Below, piece after piece: positions 18,225 through 25,757 of a stretch of 64,000 nucleotides of DNA (its first letter is position 1; each line of letters opens with the position of its first letter). This stretch comes from JBMYZL01 sp049610385 (GTDB lineage: Bacteria > Bacteroidota > Bacteroidia > Flavobacteriales_D > Sanyastnellaceae). The translations under genes and the position numbers were made by a program. The notes below the pieces were generated by a model. It made no database searches. It saw only the letters and a program-made list of their open reading frames with translations, and was not told the origin of the DNA. The DNA lies in NCBI GenBank assembly GCA_049610385.1, contig JBMYZL010000010.1:30510-94509 (forward strand), read 5' to 3'.

Positions 18225-18816
18225 CGTCATAATAATAGATGCGCACTTGCGCAGTGTCATTCAAAAAATCGATGCGGCCTATATCAAAACGATTGATTTT
18301 GAGACCAGTCCGGGATTCCAAGTCCGTATGCATTTCTTCAGCGCGCTCGGGAACGATCAAGTCAATGCGCTCGTAGATGACTGTCTTGCGGGTTTCGTGT
18401 TTGAGTAACCACAAATACTCAAGACCAAAGGTCATGGCGACCACAACGGCATTGATCAAAAGTGTCTCTGCGACACTGATTCGGTTGGCAGCCAAGGCAT
18501 TGACAACGGAAATTCCGATGACAATGAACAGGTAGGTCATCTCTTTGATGTCGATGGCATTTGTTCGGTAGCGGATGATTCCGAAAATCGCAAACAGCCC
18601 CAAGCCCATGCCCGTATCGATGTCCAGCTTTTTCAATCCAAAACACAAGAAAAATGTCACCAAACCGATGAGGTAATAGGTGAACAAGTAATCTTTGCGT
18701 TTGGTCTTGGGATAATAGAGGAAACGCACGATGACGGTCATGAAAACCAAATTGGCAATCAGCCTTGCGAGCAACTTGTAAAAGTCACCGTCCATCCACG
18801 TGATTTCAAATGGCAT
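18187..18816 (-). CDS. DUF4956 domain-containing membrane protein
   Basis: A 209-aa protein with four or five transmembrane segments in the first 135 residues (LIANLVFMTVIVRFLYY, YYLIGLVTFFLCFGLKKLD, GLGLFAIFGIIRYRTNAIDI, MTYLFIVIGISVVNAL and one more) and a soluble C-terminal domain (YERIDLIVPERAEEM ... INRFDIGRIDFLNDTAQVRIYY). The GIIRYRT-IDI-EMTYLF run is the DUF4956 signature. These proteins are regularly encoded beside VTC-domain (polyphosphate polymerase-like) proteins, as here: the genes overlap by 11 bp. Probably a membrane partner of the VTC protein. Confidence 0.9.
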   Translation of the reverse strand: MPFEITWMDGDFYKLLARLIANLVFMTVIVRFLYYPKTKRKDYLFTYYLIGLVTFFLCFGLKKLDIDTGMGLGLFAIFGIIRYRTNAIDIKEMTYLFIVIGISVVNALAANRISVAETLLINAVVVAMTFGLEYLWLLKHETRKTVIYERIDLIVPERAEEMHTDLESRTGLKINRFDIGRIDFLNDTAQVRIYYYDDDQAFSDYHKSE

Positions 18817-19594
18817 TTTTCTTCAGTTTAGAAAGTTTACGGCGTTTGGCCTTGAATCGATTGGCCTTGAGGCCGTCTTGTGTATCCACGAGACCCATGC
18901 AGTATTTGCTGATTCGTTCTGGACGAATCTGGGATGCTTTCGCCCATCGGGCAAAAGGTGACCTGCGATTGATGCCAGATTGTTTCAATTCGGCAATGCA
19001 AACGCCAGACCACTGGGTCAGTTCCAGTTCGCTCGATTGCGTCCCGAGGCTGGGCGTTGCCACTTCAATGTTCCAATCCAATGTGAGGCGTTCTGTGTGT
19101 TCGTGGTTCACCAGTGTGATGCGATCAAATCGGTTGAACAGGGAAGGATGCAGGCTCAAAGGACTCACCTCTTGTTCCGCAATGAAGCGAAGCTGGGAAT
19201 CATCGAAATGGGGGGCCAATTGAGGCAGTCTCAATCTCCTTTTATCGGTGAGACCTTTCCGTTTCAATTTGACCTCCAAAAACACCAAGCCCGAATCCAC
19301 ATAAGATCGTTTCCGGACTTTGTGCCGTCGAACTTTTCGGCTGTGGTGAGCAAAGTAAAGTTGGTGATTTGGATGATCGTAATACAGGGTTTCATATCGA
19401 GAACTCCGACGGTTGTCTACAGATAGCACCGCATAATGTGCATCGAGCAATTGAAGGGCTTGAAGCAACTGAGCTGCTGACAACAGGTATTTGGTGTCTT
19501 TGCGTCGGAGCAATTCCACACTGTCCATTTCTTCGAGAGAAATGGCTGAGTAGCGGTCCAGGACTTCTGGGAACGAATCTGACAGGTCGATCAT
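18806..19594 (-). CDS. VTC-domain (polyphosphate polymerase-like) protein
   Basis: A 262-aa protein matching the bacterial VTC domain. It contains ELLRRKDTKYLLS near residue 30 and RSSRYETLYYDHPNHQLYFAHH, then KVRRHKVRKRSYVDSG with FLEVKLKRKG, and later a CIAELKQSG segment and a basic tail. In the eukaryotic VTC4 catalytic tunnel such Lys/Arg/Glu residues bind ATP and growing polyphosphate. Whether the bacterial protein makes polyphosphate is not established. It is first in the VTC-DUF4956-lipoprotein-DUF2490 operon and is divergent from the large beta-propeller gene (50-bp gap). Confidence 0.88.
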   Translation of the reverse strand: MIDLSDSFPEVLDRYSAISLEEMDSVELLRRKDTKYLLSAAQLLQALQLLDAHYAVLSVDNRRSSRYETLYYDHPNHQLYFAHHSRKVRRHKVRKRSYVDSGLVFLEVKLKRKGLTDKRRLRLPQLAPHFDDSQLRFIAEQEVSPLSLHPSLFNRFDRITLVNHEHTERLTLDWNIEVATPSLGTQSSELELTQWSGVCIAELKQSGINRRSPFARWAKASQIRPERISKYCMGLVDTQDGLKANRFKAKRRKLSKLKKNAI

Positions 19595-19632
19595 GCAGGT
19601 TGATTGCGACGTCCGAAGATAGGGAAGTTGGG

Positions 19633-19639
19633 TAACTTG
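19633..19639 (+). promoter_or_regulatory. Putative -7 box TAACTTG five nt before the start codon
   Basis: TAACTTG, then TCCCC, then the ATG at 19645. It is identical in sequence and spacing class to the box before 4584. Confidence 0.4.
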
Positions 19640-19644
19640 TCCCC

Positions 19645-22600
19645 ATGATTCGATTATCCTTTTCGCTTTTGCTCATTGGGGCTTTTGTCCTCCCGATTTG
19701 GAGCCAAACCGTCCCCCAGACTCCCTATGGATTCGCCACTTCAGACCCGGACTGGGTTCGGCTGATGTACGAGGCGGTTGCAAATGGAGATAAGTCTGAG
19801 ACCACCTTGGAAGCCGTCCGGGAGGCTTATGCCCATTTTCATTCGAATCATCCCTTTGAGAAAACACGGCATACGCAGTTCTACAAGCGTTGGGTGCGGC
19901 AATCGGACTTGAAGGGTCACCGTCGAGATGTGCTTGGAGGTGTTGCCAATCGTTTGTCAGGGGCATGGTCTGAGCTTGGACCCTGGCATTACGATCCGGA
20001 GGTGGCCATGGACTTTCAGGTGCAGTCGCCAGGAGCATGCCATGTGTACACTGTGGACCAAGCGGCTTCGAATCACGAGGTGGTCTGGGCTGGAACGGCG
20101 ACAGCGGGGGCATGGAAATCGACGGACCATGGCGCTCATTGGAATTTGATGACCCGGGAATTGCCCTTTGGAAGCGTATATGCCATTGCCATCCATCCAG
20201 AGGATCCTGATCGGGTCTGGATTGGTGAAGGAGATGGCCAATTGTGGAGAACCACAGATGGAGGAGATTCCTGGAGTGTATGCGGCGGCAGCGCATTTGG
20301 CAGCGTAGATCGGTGGTATCGAGACCTCAAGATTTGGCCAGATTCCTTGGGAGGGCATTTCTTGTTGGCAGCCACGAATTATGGAATGTGGCGCAGTGAA
20401 GATGGCGGGGAGACCATGGACTACATTGGAGCTGGGGAGTTTATGGAGTTAGAGGCCCATCCAGAGAACGCAGAGGTAATTTACACTGTGGAACTGGTGG
20501 GCAACAACACGGCGTTTCGAAAATCTTTGGATGGTGGCCAAACCTTCCTGACCGCATCAGAATCGGGAGGTTTGGGTTGGCCTACGACTCCAACGAGTGA
20601 GCATGAACAAAGACGCTGTGAGATTTCGGTGACTCCGGCGAATCCAAGTAAAATCATGGTGTTGGCCTCAGGCTCTACTCCGGAAGGCAGTGGTTTGTAT
20701 GGCATTTATGTCAGCGATGATGAGGGAGCCACTTTCAGCCAGACCTGTTGCGGGGACGGACCCGGCGGACCTTGGGATGCAGAGAACAACCCGAACATCC
20801 TGGGTTGGTCCGGCGATGGCACGGGAGATGGAGGTCAGTTTTACTATGATTTGGCTTTGGGTTTGTCTCCCACGGATTCAGAGCGCGCATTTGCTGCGGG
20901 AATTAGCGTTTGGAGAAGTTTGAATGGTGGGGGCAATTGGAGTCTGAATGGCCATTGGGTCACATGGTCTGGGGAATTCACGGCTGACCGCTACACCCAT
21001 GCAGACGTTCATGACATCAAGTTTTTTGAGCGTTTGGATGGCACAGTGGACATGTGGGTGGCGTCGGATGGTGGACTTCACCATTCTGGAGATCAAGGGG
21101 ATCACATGGAACCACGTATGTATGGCATTCAAGGCACTGATTTCTGGGGGTGGCAGGCAGGTTGGCGCAGCCCGGATGTCATGGTCGGGGGCACCTACCA
21201 CAACGGCACATTGATTCGGAATGGGGACATTTACCACTGGGGAGCTGAAAGTGATACCGCAGGTGGTTGGCTAGCTGAGCTCGCGGGTGACAACTTCAGG
21301 GGTTTTGTCAACCCGGCGGATGCAACCCGAGGATACCACGATGGTGGGGCCTTCGAATTCAGTGATGATCGTTGGACCCGGATTCAAGGATTGGCTTTTG
21401 ACGGGGACAAGAAGCCCAACACAAGCTATTTCATCGGAGAATATGGAAATTTAGAATGGGACCCGAGATGTTCGAATTGCATGTACTCACCTGTTGGTAA
21501 TTCACTGTGGTACAGTTCAAATGGGGGAGTCTCATGGATTGAATTGCACAACTTTGGTGGGGACAAAATCATTTCCGTCAAGGTGAGTCCGCGCCATCCG
21601 GAGCGCATCTATGTTTCACACAAGAATACCGGATCCAATTGGCGGATTCATCGTTCTGATGATGGCGGGGAGAATTGGACGAATGTGTCGATGAATGTTG
21701 CAGAAAATGGCGGAAATTCCAACCGTCCGATTTACCTCGAAGTCGATGGGGACAACCCGGACCGGGTGTGGGCCATTCTCACAGGGAGTCAAAATGGACA
21801 CAAAGTTTTCGAATCGCAGAATGCGGGGGAAAGCTGGCAGGACCTGACCACGCCAACGCTTGAAGACCAGCGCGTCATCAGCATTGCCCATCAACGGGGG
21901 ACTTCAGGGGGGCTTTATTTGGGAACCTTGGGACAGGTGTATTTCCGGGATGATGTGTCCATGGATTGGGCAATTGTGGGTACATCCGGTCTTCCTGTCC
22001 GGACGACCCATTTGTTTTTGCAGCCCAACTACTGCGATGGGACCTTGCGCAGCGCTGGAAACCGAGGGGTGCATGAGGTGGATTTTGTTCAGCCTTCAGC
22101 CGTCCGGTCTGGATTCATGGCAGATCGCTTGGAGGTGAATTTGGCCTCTCCCTGTGAGACCCCACCCGTTCGCTTTTCAGAGGTGGCTGTCGCAGGTTGC
22201 GGCGACTTGACAGTTGAATGGTCATTCCCTGGAGGGACCCCGAACACCGCTGCCGGACCGGAAGTCTTGGTGCAGTATGACACGCCCGGGTCCTATGACG
22301 TGACTTGCACTGTGACGGATTCTGCCGGCAACCCAGATACGTGGACTTGGGCTGACATGATCCAGGTCGTAGATGATCCCGTGCTCCCGAGTGGTGGGTT
22401 CACGGAAGGATTTGATGGGACTCAATTTCCACCTGAAAATTGGCGGATGGAGACCCCGGGACATCCTTGGGAACAGGCCTGGGATTTGTGGGATGCAGAG
22501 AATGGGGTTGCCCAATTCCCGAATTACTGGGTCGACACCGAAGGTGCCATGGATTTGCTCATCACACCTGGTTTCAATCCCACGGGTTTGGACCAAGTCC

Positions 22601-23154
22601 GTTTTGATGTGACCTACCAAACCTATGGCGATTATGAAGATGGCCTTGCGCTTTGGGGCAAACCTTCTGGCGCCGATGATTGGACAACGCTTTGGTCAGC
22701 TGAAGGAAACAACTTGGCCGTTTCGGACTGCTACACTTGGTTTTGGTATGACACCGATGGAAGCCCTGCTTCAGAAACCCAAGTGGTTCCCTTGCCATTG
22801 GAATGGACGGAGGGGCAAGTGGCATGTTTGGAATTGGCATGGGTGAACATCGGAGATTATGGTAACCACATTTGGCTTGACAACATTGAAGTGGGGCAGT
22901 CACAGGGGCTGCCTGCGTTCGATGAGCAATGGATGGTTTACCCCAATCCGAGTGGTGGAGAACGCATCACCGTGACTGCAAGGCCTGATGAGGTTGAATT
23001 GCTGGATGCCAAAGGACAGAGGGTGCGCATCTTTCAAAAGGAGAATATGGACGATGGTGGGTTGGAATTGAATGTCTCGGGCTTGCCCGGAGGCCTGTAT
23101 TACCTGAGGGCAACTGGTTATCCTGTGCTCAAATATGTGAGGACGAATCCGTAA
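19645..23154 (+). CDS. Sortilin/BNR-repeat beta-propeller T9SS protein with PKD and type A sorting domain
   Basis: A 1169-aa secreted protein. A signal peptide (SLLLIGAFVLPIWSQ) precedes repeated VPS10/BNR-like propeller motifs (STDHGAHWN, TTDGGDSWS, SEDGGETMD, SLDGGQTF, SDDEGATF, SLNGGGNW, SDDGGENW, SQNAGESW). After the propeller comes a PKD domain (about residues 815-895, with WSFPGGTPN, YDTPGSYDVTCTVTDSAG), then a MAM/jelly-roll-like domain (GFDGTQFPPENWRM, onward to about residue 1080) and a type A T9SS tail with VYPNPSGG, about 75 residues. Propellers with SxDxGxxW motifs are seen in exo-glucanases and in sortilin-like surface proteins. No catalytic residues can be assigned, so hydrolase activity is not claimed. 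Confidence 0.9.
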   Translation: MIRLSFSLLLIGAFVLPIWSQTVPQTPYGFATSDPDWVRLMYEAVANGDKSETTLEAVREAYAHFHSNHPFEKTRHTQFYKRWVRQSDLKGHRRDVLGGVANRLSGAWSELGPWHYDPEVAMDFQVQSPGACHVYTVDQAASNHEVVWAGTATAGAWKSTDHGAHWNLMTRELPFGSVYAIAIHPEDPDRVWIGEGDGQLWRTTDGGDSWSVCGGSAFGSVDRWYRDLKIWPDSLGGHFLLAATNYGMWRSEDGGETMDYIGAGEFMELEAHPENAEVIYTVELVGNNTAFRKSLDGGQTFLTASESGGLGWPTTPTSEHEQRRCEISVTPANPSKIMVLASGSTPEGSGLYGIYVSDDEGATFSQTCCGDGPGGPWDAENNPNILGWSGDGTGDGGQFYYDLALGLSPTDSERAFAAGISVWRSLNGGGNWSLNGHWVTWSGEFTADRYTHADVHDIKFFERLDGTVDMWVASDGGLHHSGDQGDHMEPRMYGIQGTDFWGWQAGWRSPDVMVGGTYHNGTLIRNGDIYHWGAESDTAGGWLAELAGDNFRGFVNPADATRGYHDGGAFEFSDDRWTRIQGLAFDGDKKPNTSYFIGEYGNLEWDPRCSNCMYSPVGNSLWYSSNGGVSWIELHNFGGDKIISVKVSPRHPERIYVSHKNTGSNWRIHRSDDGGENWTNVSMNVAENGGNSNRPIYLEVDGDNPDRVWAILTGSQNGHKVFESQNAGESWQDLTTPTLEDQRVISIAHQRGTSGGLYLGTLGQVYFRDDVSMDWAIVGTSGLPVRTTHLFLQPNYCDGTLRSAGNRGVHEVDFVQPSAVRSGFMADRLEVNLASPCETPPVRFSEVAVAGCGDLTVEWSFPGGTPNTAAGPEVLVQYDTPGSYDVTCTVTDSAGNPDTWTWADMIQVVDDPVLPSGGFTEGFDGTQFPPENWRMETPGHPWEQAWDLWDAENGVAQFPNYWVDTEGAMDLLITPGFNPTGLDQVRFDVTYQTYGDYEDGLALWGKPSGADDWTTLWSAEGNNLAVSDCYTWFWYDTDGSPASETQVVPLPLEWTEGQVACLELAWVNIGDYGNHIWLDNIEVGQSQGLPAFDEQWMVYPNPSGGERITVTARPDEVELLDAKGQRVRIFQKENMDDGGLELNVSGLPGGLYYLRATGYPVLKYVRTNP

Positions 23155-23166
23155 CAAGGGAATGCG

Positions 23167-23174
23167 TACCTTTG
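23167..23174 (+). promoter_or_regulatory. Consensus-type -7 box TACCTTTG
   Basis: A perfect TAnnTTTG match 34 nt upstream of the TTG start of the cold-shock gene, in the 54-bp gap after the propeller gene. No clear -33 element. Confidence 0.45.
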
Positions 23175-23208
23175 TGCCTCAAATTCATTCATCTAATCAC
23201 ACGATATT

Positions 23209-23658
23209 TTGGGTCGATCAAATCAAACATTCAGCAAGCGGGAACGAGAACTGAAAAGAGAGAAAAAGCGCAAGGAGAAGGAGGCCAAGAAATTGGCTCG
23301 GGCGGAAAACAAGACCACGCTGGACTCAGATGACATGATTGCCTACGTGGATGAATTTGGACAAATCACGGATACGCCACCTGACCCGACCCAGCGAGAA
23401 GAGGTCAGTTTGGAGGACATCGAAATCAGTGTGCCGAAGAAGGAAGAATCAGACGATGATGGATTGCATGAAGGAATTGTCAGTTTCTTCAATGAAGAGA
23501 AAGGCTTTGGTTTCATTCGGGATTTGCAGACCCAGGAGCGGATTTTCGTTCATGTGAGCAATCTCGTGGATGAAATTACGGACAACCAGCGGGTGACGTT
23601 TGAGATTGAGATGACAGACCGTGGTCCAGGGGCCATGAAGGTCACCCGTGTGAAGTGA
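23209..23658 (+). CDS. Cold-shock-domain protein with basic N-terminal extension, TTG start
   Basis: A 149-aa protein. The first about 35 residues are highly basic and helical (KRERELKREKKRKEKEAKK), then an acidic linker, then a C-terminal cold-shock domain (about residues 86-149) with KGFGFIRD (RNP1) and RIFVHVSNL (RNP2). It should bind RNA or single-stranded DNA. Bacteroidota homologues begin MGRS; here the only codon that allows that N-terminus is the TTG at 23209, since an in-frame TAA lies at 23194-23196 with no ATG or GTG in between. The non-ATG start is therefore well supported. Confidence 0.88.
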   Translation: MGRSNQTFSKRERELKREKKRKEKEAKKLARAENKTTLDSDDMIAYVDEFGQITDTPPDPTQREEVSLEDIEISVPKKEESDDDGLHEGIVSFFNEEKGFGFIRDLQTQERIFVHVSNLVDEITDNQRVTFEIEMTDRGPGAMKVTRVK

Positions 23659-23702
23659 TTCCCTTTTGTGGGGTAACGTTGGAAGCCATTCACGGGTTGA
23701 GG

Positions 23703-23710
23703 TAAATTTG
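23703..23710 (+). promoter_or_regulatory. Consensus-type -7 box TAAATTTG, five nt before a GTG start
   Basis: A perfect TAnnTTTG match; a TTG lies at 23679-23681 with a 21-nt spacer, close to the Bacteroidota -33/-7 layout. TGTTT and then GTG (23716) follow. This is the best-supported promoter in the window. Confidence 0.5.
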
Positions 23711-23715
23711 TGTTT

Positions 23716-24984
23716 GTGAAACGTCCTTTGGTGATCGGTGGAGGGATTGCTGGCCTGGTGGCTTGCATCGAGCTGGAACGACTGGGGCATGCTCCCATTT
23801 TGATTGAGAAGGAATCGGAATTGGGCGGGCGGTTGAAAACAGATTGGGTGGATGGGGTGCCCATTGATCGTGGATTTCAAATTTTGCTGACGGCATACCC
23901 CGAGGTCAAACGATTGTTGGATGTGGATGCCTTGGACCCCATTTGGCTGGACAGCGCGGCGCGGGTTTTTCGCGCTTCAGGAGGCGCCCCTGTTTTGGTC
24001 GGGGACCCACGAAGGTGTTTTTCGGATTTGATGGCAACTTGGTCCAGTGGTCTGGTTTCAGGTAAGGACGCCTGGAACATGTGGCGCCATTTGCAGGGCA
24101 TGAGAACCCCGAAGCGCGTCCGAAACTTGTTCGCGGAGAAAACCACCCAGCGCACGACAGCTGAAATGCTTGAAAGCAAGGGCTATTCAGTTGAGCTCGT
24201 GGATGAATTTTTTCGGCCCTTTTTTGGAGGCATCTTTTTGGACAGGAGCCTGACGGTGCCCGAGAGCATGTTCAATTTTGTTTTGAGCATGTTTGCGACA
24301 GGCCGGGCCATTTTGCCACGTCAAGGCATGGCTGCAGTCGTCAATCAGCTCCAGTCGAAACTTCAACGGACAGATATTCGATTGGGTGCTCAGGTCGGTT
24401 GGGTAGATGAGGATGGTCGGTGTGTCCGACTGGCAGCGGGCGAATCCTTTATGGGGGATGGGGTCATTCTGGCCACGCCAGGTTGGACCCGTTCCATCAA
24501 GGGTGAATGGATGAAGGATGACGCATTGGATTGGAACAGGACCGTGCGTTACGTTTGGTCATTGTCTGCCGATGTCAAAACCTTCAATCGCCCGCTGATC
24601 GGTTTGACCCCAGGATCTAAGCGCATCACCAACATGCACTTTTTCCGTGATTTGAATTCGAAATGGCCTGACTGGGTGTCGGTTACAGCCGTGTCTGGAA
24701 TGCACGACATTGTGGACATTGCGGATGATCACGAAATGCGCCAAGAATTCAAGTTGGGCACAGGAATTGTCGTCCGAGAAACCATTGCGATGCAGGACAT
24801 TCCGATGGCCTTGCCACAGCTTCGGCATCCAGTCTATGAGCCAGCATTGGAATCCACATGGCTCTCCAACGGTGTCTTGAAAGCAGGTGATGATCGGTCG
24901 AATCCATCTTTTAACGGCGCTGCGAGATCGGGGGCCCAGGCTGCCATTGCCTTGCACAACAATTTGAATGCTCATGCGATGTAA
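23716..24984 (+). CDS. FAD-dependent oxidoreductase (amine oxidase/phytoene desaturase-like)
   Basis: A 422-aa protein with an N-terminal dinucleotide-binding motif (PLVIGGGIAGLVACIELERLGH), EKESELGGRLKTDW and DRGFQILLTAYPEV, a pattern typical of amine-oxidase/phytoene-desaturase/protoporphyrinogen-oxidase-like flavoproteins. A middle segment, FFGGIFLDRSLTVPESMFNFVLSMFATG, and the C-terminal LKAGDDRSNPSFNGAARSGAQAA (FAD-binding end motif) complete the family pattern. The substrate is unknown. Two GTG codons are possible (23710 and 23716); I prefer 23716 because the first overlaps the -7 box. It overlaps the downstream lipoprotein gene by up to 17 bp. Confidence 0.85.
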   Translation: MKRPLVIGGGIAGLVACIELERLGHAPILIEKESELGGRLKTDWVDGVPIDRGFQILLTAYPEVKRLLDVDALDPIWLDSAARVFRASGGAPVLVGDPRRCFSDLMATWSSGLVSGKDAWNMWRHLQGMRTPKRVRNLFAEKTTQRTTAEMLESKGYSVELVDEFFRPFFGGIFLDRSLTVPESMFNFVLSMFATGRAILPRQGMAAVVNQLQSKLQRTDIRLGAQVGWVDEDGRCVRLAAGESFMGDGVILATPGWTRSIKGEWMKDDALDWNRTVRYVWSLSADVKTFNRPLIGLTPGSKRITNMHFFRDLNSKWPDWVSVTAVSGMHDIVDIADDHEMRQEFKLGTGIVVRETIAMQDIPMALPQLRHPVYEPALESTWLSNGVLKAGDDRSNPSFNGAARSGAQAAIALHNNLNAHAM

Positions 24985-25741
24985 TCTGATGATGGGTGCG
25001 CTTTTGCTGGCTGGATGCTGCTGGAGCTTGGCGGGCTGCCAGCGAGAGGATGTTGAAGCGCCCGAACTGACCCTTGTGGTCAATGGCACGGTTGCCCCTG
25101 AAATGGCCACCGCAGATGCTGGGAAAAGTCTTTGGGTCACCATGGAGTTGTCGGACGACCAAGGCTTGGCCCGAGTTGAATTGGATTTACATAGTGCGGT
25201 TGGGCATGGTCATGAGGGCATGGCTCCTGATTCTCTGGTGTTGCACAGCGGAGCTGCAGATTGGGAGGTAATCGATGTGGATTTCTTGGATGGCCCAAGT
25301 GCCTTGGTGAACAAGCAGTTCGATATTCCCAGCCACATCCGAGGGGTCTGGGATTTGTGGGTGAACGCATCGGATGCTTCGGGTCAATCCACGACGGGTG
25401 TGGGCCTCCAAATTCGGATAGAGAACGACAGCATTCCTTTGTTTGAACTGGACTGGAATGAGGTGCCTACTTGGGAGGCTGGTTTGGATCACGTTGTTCC
25501 CGGACAAGTCGCTGACGGGGATGGACTTGTCCAAGTTATGCTTCGCCTCATGGGGCCGTCGGGTGAATTGCTGCAAGAAACCTCCGTGCCATTGGATGCT
25601 GGCGATACACTTGCGACTCTATCTGATGTCACGTTATCCGTCCCGTTCTCAATGGAGGGAACACTTTGCCAACTGGAAATGTATGCCCAAGATGAACACG
25701 GGCATAGTTGCACCACCCAAGTGGAACTCCCAGTGAATTAA
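24968..25741 (+). CDS. DUF4625-like lipoprotein
   Basis: A 257-aa protein with a lipoprotein signal ending in SLAGC (Cys24 from this start). The rest looks like tandem Ig-like beta domains: SDDQGLARVELDLH, a KQFDIPSHIRGVWDLWVNASDASGQ stretch and a second copy beginning PLFELDWNEVPTWEAG. This matches the DUF4625 pattern of small lipoproteins from Bacteroidota. Alternative in-frame ATGs at 24974 and 24989 exist; the earliest two give a charged n-region and overlap the oxidoreductase gene, suggesting coupling. Function unknown. Confidence 0.75.
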   Translation: MLMRCNLMMGALLLAGCCWSLAGCQREDVEAPELTLVVNGTVAPEMATADAGKSLWVTMELSDDQGLARVELDLHSAVGHGHEGMAPDSLVLHSGAADWEVIDVDFLDGPSALVNKQFDIPSHIRGVWDLWVNASDASGQSTTGVGLQIRIENDSIPLFELDWNEVPTWEAGLDHVVPGQVADGDGLVQVMLRLMGPSGELLQETSVPLDAGDTLATLSDVTLSVPFSMEGTLCQLEMYAQDEHGHSCTTQVELPVN

Positions 25742-25757
25742 CTGACGGCCCGAGGCC

